Assembly (NCBI GenBank): GCA_037443205.1
Contig: JBBIOU010000010.1
Coordinates: 27,484 to 91,483 of the forward strand
Direction: 5' to 3'
DNA length: 64,000 nt
Source: JBBIOU01 sp037443205
GTDB taxonomy: Bacteria > Bacteroidota > Bacteroidia > Flavobacteriales_D > UBA2798
Position 1 is the stretch's first letter. Each line of letters opens with the position of its first letter. Below are positions 51,850 through 61,061 of the stretch, piece after piece. The notes beneath the pieces were generated by a model that saw only the letters and a list, made by a program, of their open reading frames with translations, was not told the DNA's origin and did no database searches. The position numbers and the translations under genes are program-made.

Positions 51850-54669
51850 ATGAATGCTACCGACTTATTAGAAAATAAAAAAACCATAAACTCGCATATA
51901 TTGATTGAAGGGGCGCGTGTACACAATCTAAAAAACATATCTGTTTCTATCCCCCGAAATAAACTCGTTGTAATAACCGGATTATCGGGTTCGGGTAAAT
52001 CATCTTTAGCTTTTGATACACTTTATGCCGAAGGTCAGCGCAGGTATGTTGAAAGCTTATCATCCTATGCCCGACAATTTATGGGACGCCTTAACAAACC
52101 CGATGTAGATAATATTAAGGGCATCTCTCCTGCCATTGCCATTGAACAAAAAGTAATATCGCGTAACCCACGATCTACGGTAGGTACGGTAACGGAAATT
52201 TATGATTATCTTAAGTTGCTCTTTGCCCGCATCGGGAAAACATATTCACCGGTATCAGGAAAAGAAGTAAAACGTGAAACTGTGGCTGATGTAATAAATT
52301 ATCTGAAAGAATTTCCGGAAAATACCAAAGCACTTATACTATCACCACTTAATGATTTAAACAACGATAACTACAAACAAAAACTGAATGTTCTGCAACA
52401 ACAAGGTTTTTCTAAATTATATATACAACCAGAAGTAATTGAAATTGATGAGCTAATTAAACAAAAATACAATCCAAAAAATAAATACTATATTGTAATT
52501 GACCGTATAACCTGTGCACATACCGAAGAAAACCTGAGCCGCATTGCCGATTCTGCAGAAATTGCATTCAGACAATCTAATGGCGATTGCAGCGTAATCA
52601 TTTTTAAAAACAACAAACCGGTTCAGGAAAATTTTAATAACCGGTTTGAACTGGATGGTATTACCTTTGAAGATCCCGACATTAATTTTTTTACTTTTAA
52701 CAACCCCGTTGGCGCATGCAAAACCTGCGAAGGCTATGGAAGTGTTATTGGTATTGATGAGTCGCTGGTAATGCCTAACAAAAATCTTTCGGTATATAAC
52801 GATGCCATAGCCTGTTGGAGAGGCGAAACCATGAGCGAATGGAAAGAGGCATTACTGAAACACGCCCATAAATTTGATTTCCCCGTGCATAAACCCATTA
52901 AGGATTTAAAGAAAGAACACCTAACCCTTTTATGGACCGGCAATAAATATTTTCATGGTTTAAACGATTTTTTTAAATATCTCGAAGCCAATCTATATAA
53001 AATACAATACCGTGTAATGCTAAGCAGATACAGAGGTAAAACAACCTGTCCTGATTGTTATGGCACGCGTTTAAGGAAAGACGCACAATATGTAAAGATA
53101 GCCGAAAAAAACATCAGCGAACTGGTTTTAATGCCGATAGATGAACTCGCTATATTTTTTAATCATTTAAAACTAAATAAAAATCAACTGCAAACAGCCC
53201 AACGTGTTTTAACAGAAATAAAAAACCGTTTAAAATACTTGCAGGATGTAGGTTTAGGATACCTGACATTAAACAGACAATCCAATACGCTTTCGGGCGG
53301 AGAATCGCAACGTATCAATTTAGCTACTTCTTTAGGAAGCAGCCTGGTAGGTTCTATGTATATTTTAGATGAACCAAGCATTGGTTTGCATCCTCGCGAT
53401 ACACAACGTTTAATAGGCGTTTTAAAATCCTTACGCAACTTAGGTAATACCGTAATTGTTGTAGAACATGATGAAGAAGTAATGCGTGCAGCCGACTATA
53501 TCATTGATATGGGGCCGATGGCAGGCTCACTGGGAGGAGAGGTTGTTTTTGCAGGTAACCATGAGCAACTTATCAATCATAGTAACAGCATCACCGCACA
53601 ATACCTTACCGGAAAACAAAAAATAGAAATACCTGCCGTTCGCAGAAAATGTAAAGATTTTATAGAACTAAAAGGAGTAAGAGAAAATAACCTCAAAAAC
53701 ATTGATGTAAAAATTCCGCTTGATGTATTAACCGTAGTAACCGGTGTAAGCGGCTCAGGCAAATCATCTTTGGTAAAAAATGTTTTATTTCCTTCATTGG
53801 TTAAACACTGCGGAGGCTATGGCGAAAGAGCCGGAGAATTTGATGAATTAAAAGGTGCACTAAACCGTATTCAGGCCGTTGAATTTGTTGACCAAAATCC
53901 GATTGGAAAATCTACGCGCAGCAACCCTGTTACTTACATCAAAGCATTTGATGAAATCAGAAATTTATTTGCCTCGCTGCCACAGGCAAAAGTAAGAGGA
54001 TATAAACCTTCGCATTTTTCTTTTAATGTTGACGGTGGCCGATGCGAAGTATGCGAAGGCGAAGGAATTATTACGGTTGAAATGCAATTTATGGCTGATG
54101 TACACCTGATTTGTGATACATGCAAAGGAAAAAGATATAAAGAAGATATTTTAGAAATTGAATATCAGGGTAAAAATATTTATGATATATTATGTATGAC
54201 TATTGATGATGCGATAAATTTTTTTACTTCGCATACGGCAACTACCCACTCGATTGAAAATAAAATTGTTGCACGATTAAAACTTTTACAACAAGTAGGT
54301 TTAGGATATGTTACACTGGGGCAATCATCAAGCACACTAAGTGGCGGAGAAGCGCAACGCATTAAATTGGCCGCATTTTTAGGACAAGAAAAAGAACAAA
54401 ACCGAACTTTTTTTATATTTGATGAGCCCACTACCGGCTTACATTTTCATGATGTAAAAAAATTATTGTATGCCATACATGCTCTGATAGATAAAGGTCA
54501 TACCGTATTAATTATTGAACATCATACAGATGTTATTAAATGTGCTGATTGGGTGATAGATTTAGGCCCCGAAGCAGGAGAAAATGGCGGACAAATAGTA
54601 TTCGAAGGAACACCCGAAGATTTAGCAAAATGCAATCATTCACACACCGGAAAATATTTGAGATTTTAA
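51850..54669 (+). CDS. uvrA: Excinuclease ABC subunit A
   Basis: 939 residues. Two ABC ATPase halves are seen by Walker A GLSGSGKSSLAF (about residue 47) and GVSGSGKSSLVK (about residue 635), each with a signature loop (LSGGESQRINLA, LSGGEAQRIKLA) and D-E-P switch (LDEPSIGLHP, FDEPTTGLHF). Zinc fingers are visible as CKTCEGYG with CPDCYGTRL, and as CEVCEGEG with CDTCKGKRY. It senses DNA damage with UvrB in nucleotide excision repair. It stands alone, and it converges with the response-regulator gene 70 bp away. Confidence 0.98.
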   Translation: MNATDLLENKKTINSHILIEGARVHNLKNISVSIPRNKLVVITGLSGSGKSSLAFDTLYAEGQRRYVESLSSYARQFMGRLNKPDVDNIKGISPAIAIEQKVISRNPRSTVGTVTEIYDYLKLLFARIGKTYSPVSGKEVKRETVADVINYLKEFPENTKALILSPLNDLNNDNYKQKLNVLQQQGFSKLYIQPEVIEIDELIKQKYNPKNKYYIVIDRITCAHTEENLSRIADSAEIAFRQSNGDCSVIIFKNNKPVQENFNNRFELDGITFEDPDINFFTFNNPVGACKTCEGYGSVIGIDESLVMPNKNLSVYNDAIACWRGETMSEWKEALLKHAHKFDFPVHKPIKDLKKEHLTLLWTGNKYFHGLNDFFKYLEANLYKIQYRVMLSRYRGKTTCPDCYGTRLRKDAQYVKIAEKNISELVLMPIDELAIFFNHLKLNKNQLQTAQRVLTEIKNRLKYLQDVGLGYLTLNRQSNTLSGGESQRINLATSLGSSLVGSMYILDEPSIGLHPRDTQRLIGVLKSLRNLGNTVIVVEHDEEVMRAADYIIDMGPMAGSLGGEVVFAGNHEQLINHSNSITAQYLTGKQKIEIPAVRRKCKDFIELKGVRENNLKNIDVKIPLDVLTVVTGVSGSGKSSLVKNVLFPSLVKHCGGYGERAGEFDELKGALNRIQAVEFVDQNPIGKSTRSNPVTYIKAFDEIRNLFASLPQAKVRGYKPSHFSFNVDGGRCEVCEGEGIITVEMQFMADVHLICDTCKGKRYKEDILEIEYQGKNIYDILCMTIDDAINFFTSHTATTHSIENKIVARLKLLQQVGLGYVTLGQSSSTLSGGEAQRIKLAAFLGQEKEQNRTFFIFDEPTTGLHFHDVKKLLYAIHALIDKGHTVLIIEHHTDVIKCADWVIDLGPEAGENGGQIVFEGTPEDLAKCNHSHTGKYLRF

Positions 54670-54723
54670 CTAAATGTAACTTTTGTTAATCCCAAGTTAA
54701 TTACAAAAGAAGTATTAGCCAAC

Positions 54724-54749
54724 ATTTGATTTAATTGGATTAATCAAAT
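54724..54749. terminator. AT-rich hairpin between convergent uvrA and response regulator
   Basis: A 12 nt left arm (54724-54735) and an 11 nt right arm (54739-54749) pair with a single bulge around the loop TGG; the right arm covers the last codons of the regulator. A second weaker hairpin lies just before it. No T-run follows on either strand, so termination is only suggested. Confidence 0.3.
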
Positions 54750-55912
54750 CTGGGTACGGCATAAGCTTTTACATCGTTTTCGGTTATTGATTTGCCGCCT
54801 AAGATTATTAAACGTTCAACTACATTACGCAGCTCGCGAATATTACCGGTCCAGTTATGTGCCTGCAGAGCCTTGATAGCGCCCTTATCAAATGTTTTGA
54901 CAGGCATACCTTGTTCTTCGCAAATTATTTTGGAAAAATGTTCTACCAATATGGGTATATCTTCTTTACGTTCATTAAGCGGGGGCACATGGATAAGTAT
55001 TACACCCAAACGATGGAATAAATCTTCGCGAAAATTATTTTTTTCTATTTCTTTTCTTAAATCTTTATTGGTAGCAGCAATTATGCGAACATTTATTTTA
55101 ATATCTTTTTCGCCACCCACACGGGTAATTTTATTTTCTTGCAAAGCGCGTAAAACTTTAGCCTGTGCCGATAAACTCATATCGCCAATTTCATCTAAAA
55201 ATAACGTACCTCCTTCGGCCTGTTCAAACTTACCGATGCGCTGTTTAACTGCCGATGTAAAAGCACCTTTTTCGTGTCCAAAAAGTTCACTTTCGATAAG
55301 TTCTGACGGGATAGCAGCGCAATTCACTTCGATAAACGAAGCCTGTGATCGATTACTTTTTTCGTGCAATTGCCGTGCTACCAATTCTTTACCCGAACCA
55401 TTACCACCGGTTATAAGTACTCGTGCATCGGTAGGAGCTACCCGTTCTATCATTTCTTTGATTTGTATAATAGCTTTTGACTCACCTATTATTTCGCTAC
55501 TCTTGCTTTTGTGAATTTTTTGTTTCAAAATTTTTGTTTCATGTACCAACTCCGATTTGTCCATCGCATTGCGTATGGTAACTAATATTCTGTTTAAATC
55601 AAGTGGTTTTTGAATAAAGTCAAAAGCTCCTTTTTTAATGGCTTCAACGGCAGTATCAATATTACCATGCCCCGAAATCATCACTACAGGTGTTTGCACT
55701 CCTTCTTTGAGTATTTTTTCCAACACTTCCATACCATCCATTTTGGGCATCTTAATGTCGCATAATATAACATCAAAATTATTGTTTAAAGACTTCTCCA
55801 GTCCGGCCGGACCGTCTTCTGCCTCATCCACTTCATATTTCTCATATTCCAAAATTTCACGAAGTGCTCTGCGAATAGGTTTTTCATCATCAATGACAAG
55901 AATTTTAGGCAT
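54740..55912 (-). CDS. NtrC-like response regulator (receiver + AAA+), no DNA-binding domain
   Basis: 390 residues. The receiver domain (about 1-120) has phospho-acceptor D52 in ILCDIKMPKMDG. The AAA+ domain (about 140-375) has Walker A TGGNGSGKELVA and Walker B TLFLDEIGD. The loop that contacts sigma-54 reads GAFTSA where active NtrC-type proteins have GAFTGA, and the protein stops at AVPRFD without the Fis-type HTH that usually follows. It may act without direct DNA binding, through another regulator, or not on sigma-54 at all. No histidine kinase is adjacent. Confidence 0.88.
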   Translation of the reverse strand: MPKILVIDDEKPIRRALREILEYEKYEVDEAEDGPAGLEKSLNNNFDVILCDIKMPKMDGMEVLEKILKEGVQTPVVMISGHGNIDTAVEAIKKGAFDFIQKPLDLNRILVTIRNAMDKSELVHETKILKQKIHKSKSSEIIGESKAIIQIKEMIERVAPTDARVLITGGNGSGKELVARQLHEKSNRSQASFIEVNCAAIPSELIESELFGHEKGAFTSAVKQRIGKFEQAEGGTLFLDEIGDMSLSAQAKVLRALQENKITRVGGEKDIKINVRIIAATNKDLRKEIEKNNFREDLFHRLGVILIHVPPLNERKEDIPILVEHFSKIICEEQGMPVKTFDKGAIKALQAHNWTGNIRELRNVVERLIILGGKSITENDVKAYAVPRFD

Positions 55913-55975
55913 GGCTTAATTATATTTTTCGCTAAATTAATAATGTTTATCAATACTTCAAACTGAAACCATATT

Positions 55976-56010
55976 TTACATGATATTTATGTAATTTTAA
56001 AAAAAATTAC
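55976..56010. promoter_or_regulatory. Cluster of TTAC/GTAA inverted repeats before the transglutaminase-like gene
   Basis: TTACAT (55976-55981) and ATGTAA (55989-55994) form a 6+6 repeat with a 7 bp spacer. GTAATTTT (55991-55998) and AAAATTAC (56003-56010) form a perfect 8+8 repeat with a 4 bp spacer. They lie in the divergent gap between the response regulator and the gene at 56028. Possible operator sites; AT content makes chance a concern. Confidence 0.28.
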
Positions 56011-56027
56011 GTTATTTAAACAAAAAT

Positions 56028-59000
56028 ATGACTGCAATGAATTTGATAAAATGTTTTGTTTTGGTGTTTTTAACTCATAGTTTATCAGCACAAAACGGCT
56101 GGGATAAAATTAAACAGAACAATCACAAAGAAGCCCGCAAAATTTTTTTAGATCAGTTAGAAAAAGACTCTATGCATACAGAGGCACTGCAAGGTATGAT
56201 CTTTTTGAGTGATATTGAAGAAGACGAAAGATCTTATGCCAAATATGTAAATCGTTTAATTGTAAAAGACTGGAATAATTATACATTCTCTGTACTAAGC
56301 AGTTACTGCACCGAAAAGTTTGACGACATCCTTAATAATACAACGCTGAATATCGCCAATAAACTGGATTATATTTTAGGCAAAGCAGAAAAGTTGCATT
56401 ATGAGCGAAAGTTTGATGAAGCCCGTAAAATATATTCGGATAATATTACCAAACTTAACTGGAGTTATATTGGCCCGTTTAAAAACATTAACGGATATGG
56501 TTACGAAAAAACATACGAACCTGAAACCGAAAAATTTACTCCTGATGCAATTTATAAAAATCATCGTGGGCAGCAATTAACATGGGTTACACCCAAATAC
56601 ACCAACAATAAAGGCACCATCAATTTTTCACAACATTTAAACTCTGATACTTATGGAAATGTATATTACGCAAACACTTTTATTGAACTTGATGAAGATA
56701 AACAATTACAATTGCGAATTAGCAGAAAATATCCTATTAAAATATGGATAGATGATGAATTGATTTTTGAAAATAAAGAGCGCATTAACTTTCAGTGGGA
56801 TTTTGAAAAAATCAATTTTGTAATAAAATCAGGCACACATCGTATGTTGGTAAAATACTGTGTAGGCTCTTATTACAGTGGTAAGAAAAACAATGATTAT
56901 GATGACTACGATGATTATGATGATTACAGTGATAGTTGGCTTTCTGAACTCTATCAGTATTTTAGCTATAGCAATATGCCTTATGGTAAATCGAACATAA
57001 GCGATTTAACTATCAGAATTACAGATGAAAATGGTCAACTTGTTAAAAATATTATAAGCTATAATCAAGCTAAAGAATATACAAAAGGTAACATAATTAA
57101 AAAACAAGTTATCGAAAAAGAAAGTATAAATTTTTATAAAAATCTGGTAAAAGAAAATCCCGAAAATTATTTTGCTTATTACATGTTATACAAATCTGCC
57201 TTAGCAGCCGGATTAACCGAAGAAATAGAAGAAATATTTTATCGCCAATTGCTAAAAAATCCGGATATAACCTTTTTTAAATATTTAGCAGCGGAAGTTT
57301 ATAAGAAAAACGGCAAAAACGAAAAAGCACACCGCGTATTATCAAATATTAACCATGATAAAACACCGGTGTTTAGTTTGCTATATAAAGAACTAAAAGA
57401 ATTAGACAAAGAATACCAGGAAGAAAAATACCTCGCAAAAATTAATCAATTGCTCGAAATAACCCCGAGTAACCTTAGCGCCATAAAAACCAAGTTAAAT
57501 TTTTTAGATAAAAAAGGAAATAAAGAAGAAAAAAAGAAATATGCCGAAAGCATCATAAAAACATACCCTGATTACAAAAGCAGCATTGAAAAATACCTCA
57601 AAGACGACAATAAGCCCACTGATCATAAAATCGGAAATAAGGAAGAAATTAATACCAAAAAAGAAGAAGCTCTGGCAGCAAAAAATATTAAAAAATATTT
57701 TTACAAAAGTGACTACACTACTTTAATAGACAAATACAAAGGCGAAAATAAACCCGCTAAAGCTCTGCAATTATATGATGAATTAATAAAAATTGAACCG
57801 TGGGTTTTTAGCACCCGTATAGACAAAGCAAAATATCTATACAACATAGATAAAAATACAGAAGCCATAAAAGAATTGGAAGAATTAGAAACCATTAAAC
57901 CCAATACGGCACAGATTTACGAATTGAAAGGTGATATATACAACGATCTGAAAGATGAAAAAACTGCCTTAGAATATTATCAAAAAGCAAAATCTCTGAG
58001 CAACGGATCCGGCTATTCATATTACGGTCTTTCAGAATCATCGGGTTTAGATGAAAAAATAGAAAAGCTTGCGGGGCAAAAACAATTGCGAAATAAATTT
58101 AATTCAAAATCATTTGACGAGATGTTTGCCGATAAATCCTGGCAGGAAATCTATAAAGATGAAGAGTCGGTTATAGTGGGTTACACCACCGATATCATTA
58201 TGGAAAATGACGGCAACATTAGCTTATATACCCGTATGTTGATTCATATACTTACCGAATCGGGGGCTACTTCTTGGACAGAGTATAACTTTAATATGCT
58301 CGGAAATTTAACCTTAGTAAAAGTAGTAAAGAAAAACGGTGCCGAAATTACACCCGACAAAAGAGGAACTTTTGTAGTATTTAAAAACCTCGAAAAAGGC
58401 GATTACATTAAACTGGAAGGTAAAACAAAGTGGAACAGCTCTACCGAAATGGGAAACAACATGAATTTATTTAATGTACTCTCATTACATGCTCCGGTAT
58501 ATTATGCAAAACTCGAAATTGCTGTACCCCAAGGACATCCTTTCTATTATTCGGTTCATAAAGTCAAAGATAATTTGCAAAAAACTAATCTTGATGGTTT
58601 TGATTTTTATAAATGGGAATACAAAGAAATAGATAAAGTAACTGAAGAAGATGCTGTAATTGACCTCTACGATTTGTATCCGATAATACAAACATCTACC
58701 CTAAACGGTTGGGAAGATGTTGTAGATTGGTATATGGCAAAAACTTACAGAAAATTAGAACCTAATTACGAATTACTTGAACTGCGCGACAGCATCATAA
58801 AACCAGGGATGACACAACAGGAAAAAATAGTAGCTATCTATAATTATATTACAAAAGATATTAATTATTCGTTTACAACTTTACTCCAATCTAATTATAT
58901 ACCCAAAAATACCGATTTAACCATTTCATCGCGTATAGGCGATTGTAAAGATGTAGCCACGCTTATGATAAGCCTGCTTCAATTAGAAGGCATAGAATCA

Positions 59001-59894
59001 TATTATGCTTTGGTAAAAACCAATCAATATTTCCATGCCAAGATTTTGCCGGCACAAAAGTTCGACCATGTTATTGCAGCTTATGTGATTGACGGTAAAA
59101 TGAATTTTGTTGATTTAACAACCAATCACTACCCCTATTATGTGCTTAACGAAAACGATGTGGCTGCATGGGCCTTATTAATACGGCCGGGTGAAAAAGA
59201 AATATTTCAATTGCCTGCCGATAACATAGACCCTCTAAAAAATCTGGTTGAGCACCACATAACTGCTACTTTAAATAAAAATAAATCGCTGGATATTGAG
59301 GTACACTCAATTTTTAGCGGAATTGAAGGCGGATATTTAAGAGAAAAATATTTCAATAAATCAAAAACTACCTTTCAAAATGAAATACTAAACATCATGG
59401 GTAATGGAGTGTTCGAAAATATATCACTCAAAGAACACAAGTTTGAAAATATGAATGATATCACTCAACCTCTCAAAGGAACTTTTAAATTTAAAGCATT
59501 AAACTTTGCCGACAATATTATGGATATCCACTTTATGCGCATCCCTTATATGATTGGAATTATTCCCAGCCCGGTTATATCAGGTAATATGCGTTATAAC
59601 TCCATTAAACTCTCATCCATTACTCAAACCGAACCCTGCAAACAATATATTACCATAAACTTTACACCCGGCACCAGTTTTACTAAAATACCCAAAGACA
59701 TTTATATTGATAATAAATATGGTATTTATTCGGTAAAGTTCAAAAAAACAGGTAATAGCCTGCAAATAGAAAAATATCAGCAGTTTAAAGATATTTACAT
59801 TCCGGTAGAGGAATTTGAAGCCTTTAAAGAATTTTATTTGGATCTGGTAGACAAAGACCGAATGAAAATAGCCATAAATGTGGCAGCCCAATAA
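56028..59894 (+). CDS. Exported DUF3857/transglutaminase-like protein with TPR region
   Basis: 1288 residues, signal peptide to about HSLSAQ. The first half has TPR-like repeats and an Asp/Tyr run (DYDDYDDYDDYSD, near 56893-56937). The second half holds DUF3857 (about 695-900) and a transglutaminase-like domain whose catalytic residues are visible: Cys about 971 in IGDCKD, His about 1012 in KFDHVIA and Asp about 1027 in NFVDLTT. A trailing beta domain completes it. Such proteins are periplasmic or surface and unassigned in function; they may cleave or link peptides instead of cross-linking Gln. It is divergent from the NtrC-like regulator. Confidence 0.83.
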   Translation: MTAMNLIKCFVLVFLTHSLSAQNGWDKIKQNNHKEARKIFLDQLEKDSMHTEALQGMIFLSDIEEDERSYAKYVNRLIVKDWNNYTFSVLSSYCTEKFDDILNNTTLNIANKLDYILGKAEKLHYERKFDEARKIYSDNITKLNWSYIGPFKNINGYGYEKTYEPETEKFTPDAIYKNHRGQQLTWVTPKYTNNKGTINFSQHLNSDTYGNVYYANTFIELDEDKQLQLRISRKYPIKIWIDDELIFENKERINFQWDFEKINFVIKSGTHRMLVKYCVGSYYSGKKNNDYDDYDDYDDYSDSWLSELYQYFSYSNMPYGKSNISDLTIRITDENGQLVKNIISYNQAKEYTKGNIIKKQVIEKESINFYKNLVKENPENYFAYYMLYKSALAAGLTEEIEEIFYRQLLKNPDITFFKYLAAEVYKKNGKNEKAHRVLSNINHDKTPVFSLLYKELKELDKEYQEEKYLAKINQLLEITPSNLSAIKTKLNFLDKKGNKEEKKKYAESIIKTYPDYKSSIEKYLKDDNKPTDHKIGNKEEINTKKEEALAAKNIKKYFYKSDYTTLIDKYKGENKPAKALQLYDELIKIEPWVFSTRIDKAKYLYNIDKNTEAIKELEELETIKPNTAQIYELKGDIYNDLKDEKTALEYYQKAKSLSNGSGYSYYGLSESSGLDEKIEKLAGQKQLRNKFNSKSFDEMFADKSWQEIYKDEESVIVGYTTDIIMENDGNISLYTRMLIHILTESGATSWTEYNFNMLGNLTLVKVVKKNGAEITPDKRGTFVVFKNLEKGDYIKLEGKTKWNSSTEMGNNMNLFNVLSLHAPVYYAKLEIAVPQGHPFYYSVHKVKDNLQKTNLDGFDFYKWEYKEIDKVTEEDAVIDLYDLYPIIQTSTLNGWEDVVDWYMAKTYRKLEPNYELLELRDSIIKPGMTQQEKIVAIYNYITKDINYSFTTLLQSNYIPKNTDLTISSRIGDCKDVATLMISLLQLEGIESYYALVKTNQYFHAKILPAQKFDHVIAAYVIDGKMNFVDLTTNHYPYYVLNENDVAAWALLIRPGEKEIFQLPADNIDPLKNLVEHHITATLNKNKSLDIEVHSIFSGIEGGYLREKYFNKSKTTFQNEILNIMGNGVFENISLKEHKFENMNDITQPLKGTFKFKALNFADNIMDIHFMRIPYMIGIIPSPVISGNMRYNSIKLSSITQTEPCKQYITINFTPGTSFTKIPKDIYIDNKYGIYSVKFKKTGNSLQIEKYQQFKDIYIPVEEFEAFKEFYLDLVDKDRMKIAINVAAQ

Positions 59895-59916
59895 ACATAA
59901 GTATTAAAAAAACACT

Positions 59917-60465
59917 ATGTTTGCACTAATGCAAGAAATACTGTTACACGATAAAAAATTCAGATTGTTTATAGAGAACAATCATATACAAGAAAGTATA
60001 GCCGAAATGGCACAAATTATCAGCAAAGATTATCAAGATAAAAAACCACTGTTTATAGCTGTACTCAACGGCTCTTTTATGTTTGCTGCCGACCTGATAA
60101 AACAAATTACCATTGAATGTGAAATTAGTTTTGTAAAAGTTGCCTCCTATCATGGCAGCATTTCTTCGGGTAGTGTTGCCGAATTAATAGGTTTAGCCGA
60201 AAATGTGCAAGATAGAAACATCATAGTACTTGAAGATATTGTTGATACCGGCACAACCTTGCAAAAAATTATTGAACTATTGAATTATCGCAAACCCCAA
60301 AGTATAAAAGTAGCCTCCTTACTGTTTAAACCCGATGCTTACAAAAAATCTATTCCGGTTGATTACACTGCCATCGTTATCCCCAATCGGTTTATAGTAG
60401 GTTATGGATTAGACTACAAAGGTTTAGGCAGAAATTTACCCGATATATACGAATTAAGTGAGTAA
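59917..60465 (+). CDS. hpt: Hypoxanthine (guanine) phosphoribosyltransferase
   Basis: 182 residues. The PRPP-binding motif is VLEDIVDTGTT, preceded by FIAVLNGSFMFAADL and followed by LLFKPDAYK and the late VGYGLDYKGLGRNL. It salvages hypoxanthine and guanine with PRPP to IMP and GMP. adk follows after 20 bp, another purine gene, so the pair is likely co-transcribed. Either the first Met or the one at residue 5 could be the start. Confidence 0.96.
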   Translation: MFALMQEILLHDKKFRLFIENNHIQESIAEMAQIISKDYQDKKPLFIAVLNGSFMFAADLIKQITIECEISFVKVASYHGSISSGSVAELIGLAENVQDRNIIVLEDIVDTGTTLQKIIELLNYRKPQSIKVASLLFKPDAYKKSIPVDYTAIVIPNRFIVGYGLDYKGLGRNLPDIYELSE

Positions 60466-60485
60466 TAATTAAATAATTTTAAAAG

Positions 60486-61061
60486 ATGATAAACATAGTT
60501 TTATTTGGTCCACCGGGCGCAGGAAAAGGAACACAAAGCGAAAGTTTGGTAACAAAATATAAATTGGTTCATCTTTCAACGGGCGATATTTTCAGAGCAA
60601 ATATTAAATCACAAACTGAGCTGGGCAAATTAGCTAAAAGCTATATGGATAAAGGGCAGCTTGTGCCTGACGAAGTAACCATCCAAATGCTGGAGTCGGA
60701 AGTAAACAAACATGCACAGGCCAAAGGATTTATATTTGACGGCTTTCCAAGAACCTCAGCACAGGCAAAAGCCTTAGATAGTTTTTTAGCTAGTAAAAAT
60801 CAAAGCATTACGTTAATGCTTGCATTAACAGTACCCGAAGCCGAACTAAAAAAACGCTTACTGGAAAGAGCTAAAACTTCAGGCAGACCGGATGATGCCG
60901 ACCCCGCTGTTATCCAAAAACGCATAGATGTTTATCATGCCGAAACAGCTCCGGTAAAAGAATATTACAGCAAACAAAATAAATGTATTGAGATTGACGG
61001 TGTAGGCAGTATTCAGGAAATATTCAGCAGATTGTGCTCTGCTATTGAAGAAAAAATATAA
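60486..61061 (+). CDS. adk: Adenylate kinase (short form)
   Basis: 191 residues. The P-loop GPPGAGKGTQSE, the AMP-binding region (STGDIFRANI, GFPRT) and a short LID stretch GRPDDADPAVIQKRID are present. The short LID and length match the AK1-like short form common in Bacteroidota, without a zinc-binding LID. It interconverts ATP, ADP and AMP. The stop lies directly against the stop of the convergent symporter gene (no gap). Confidence 0.97.
   Translation: MINIVLFGPPGAGKGTQSESLVTKYKLVHLSTGDIFRANIKSQTELGKLAKSYMDKGQLVPDEVTIQMLESEVNKHAQAKGFIFDGFPRTSAQAKALDSFLASKNQSITLMLALTVPEAELKKRLLERAKTSGRPDDADPAVIQKRIDVYHAETAPVKEYYSKQNKCIEIDGVGSIQEIFSRLCSAIEEKI

Noticed and set aside
54792..55514. Plus-strand open frame of 240 residues.
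   Set aside because: Antisense to the NtrC-like regulator AAA+ domain; low-complexity Ser/Ile-rich product and no recognisable motif.
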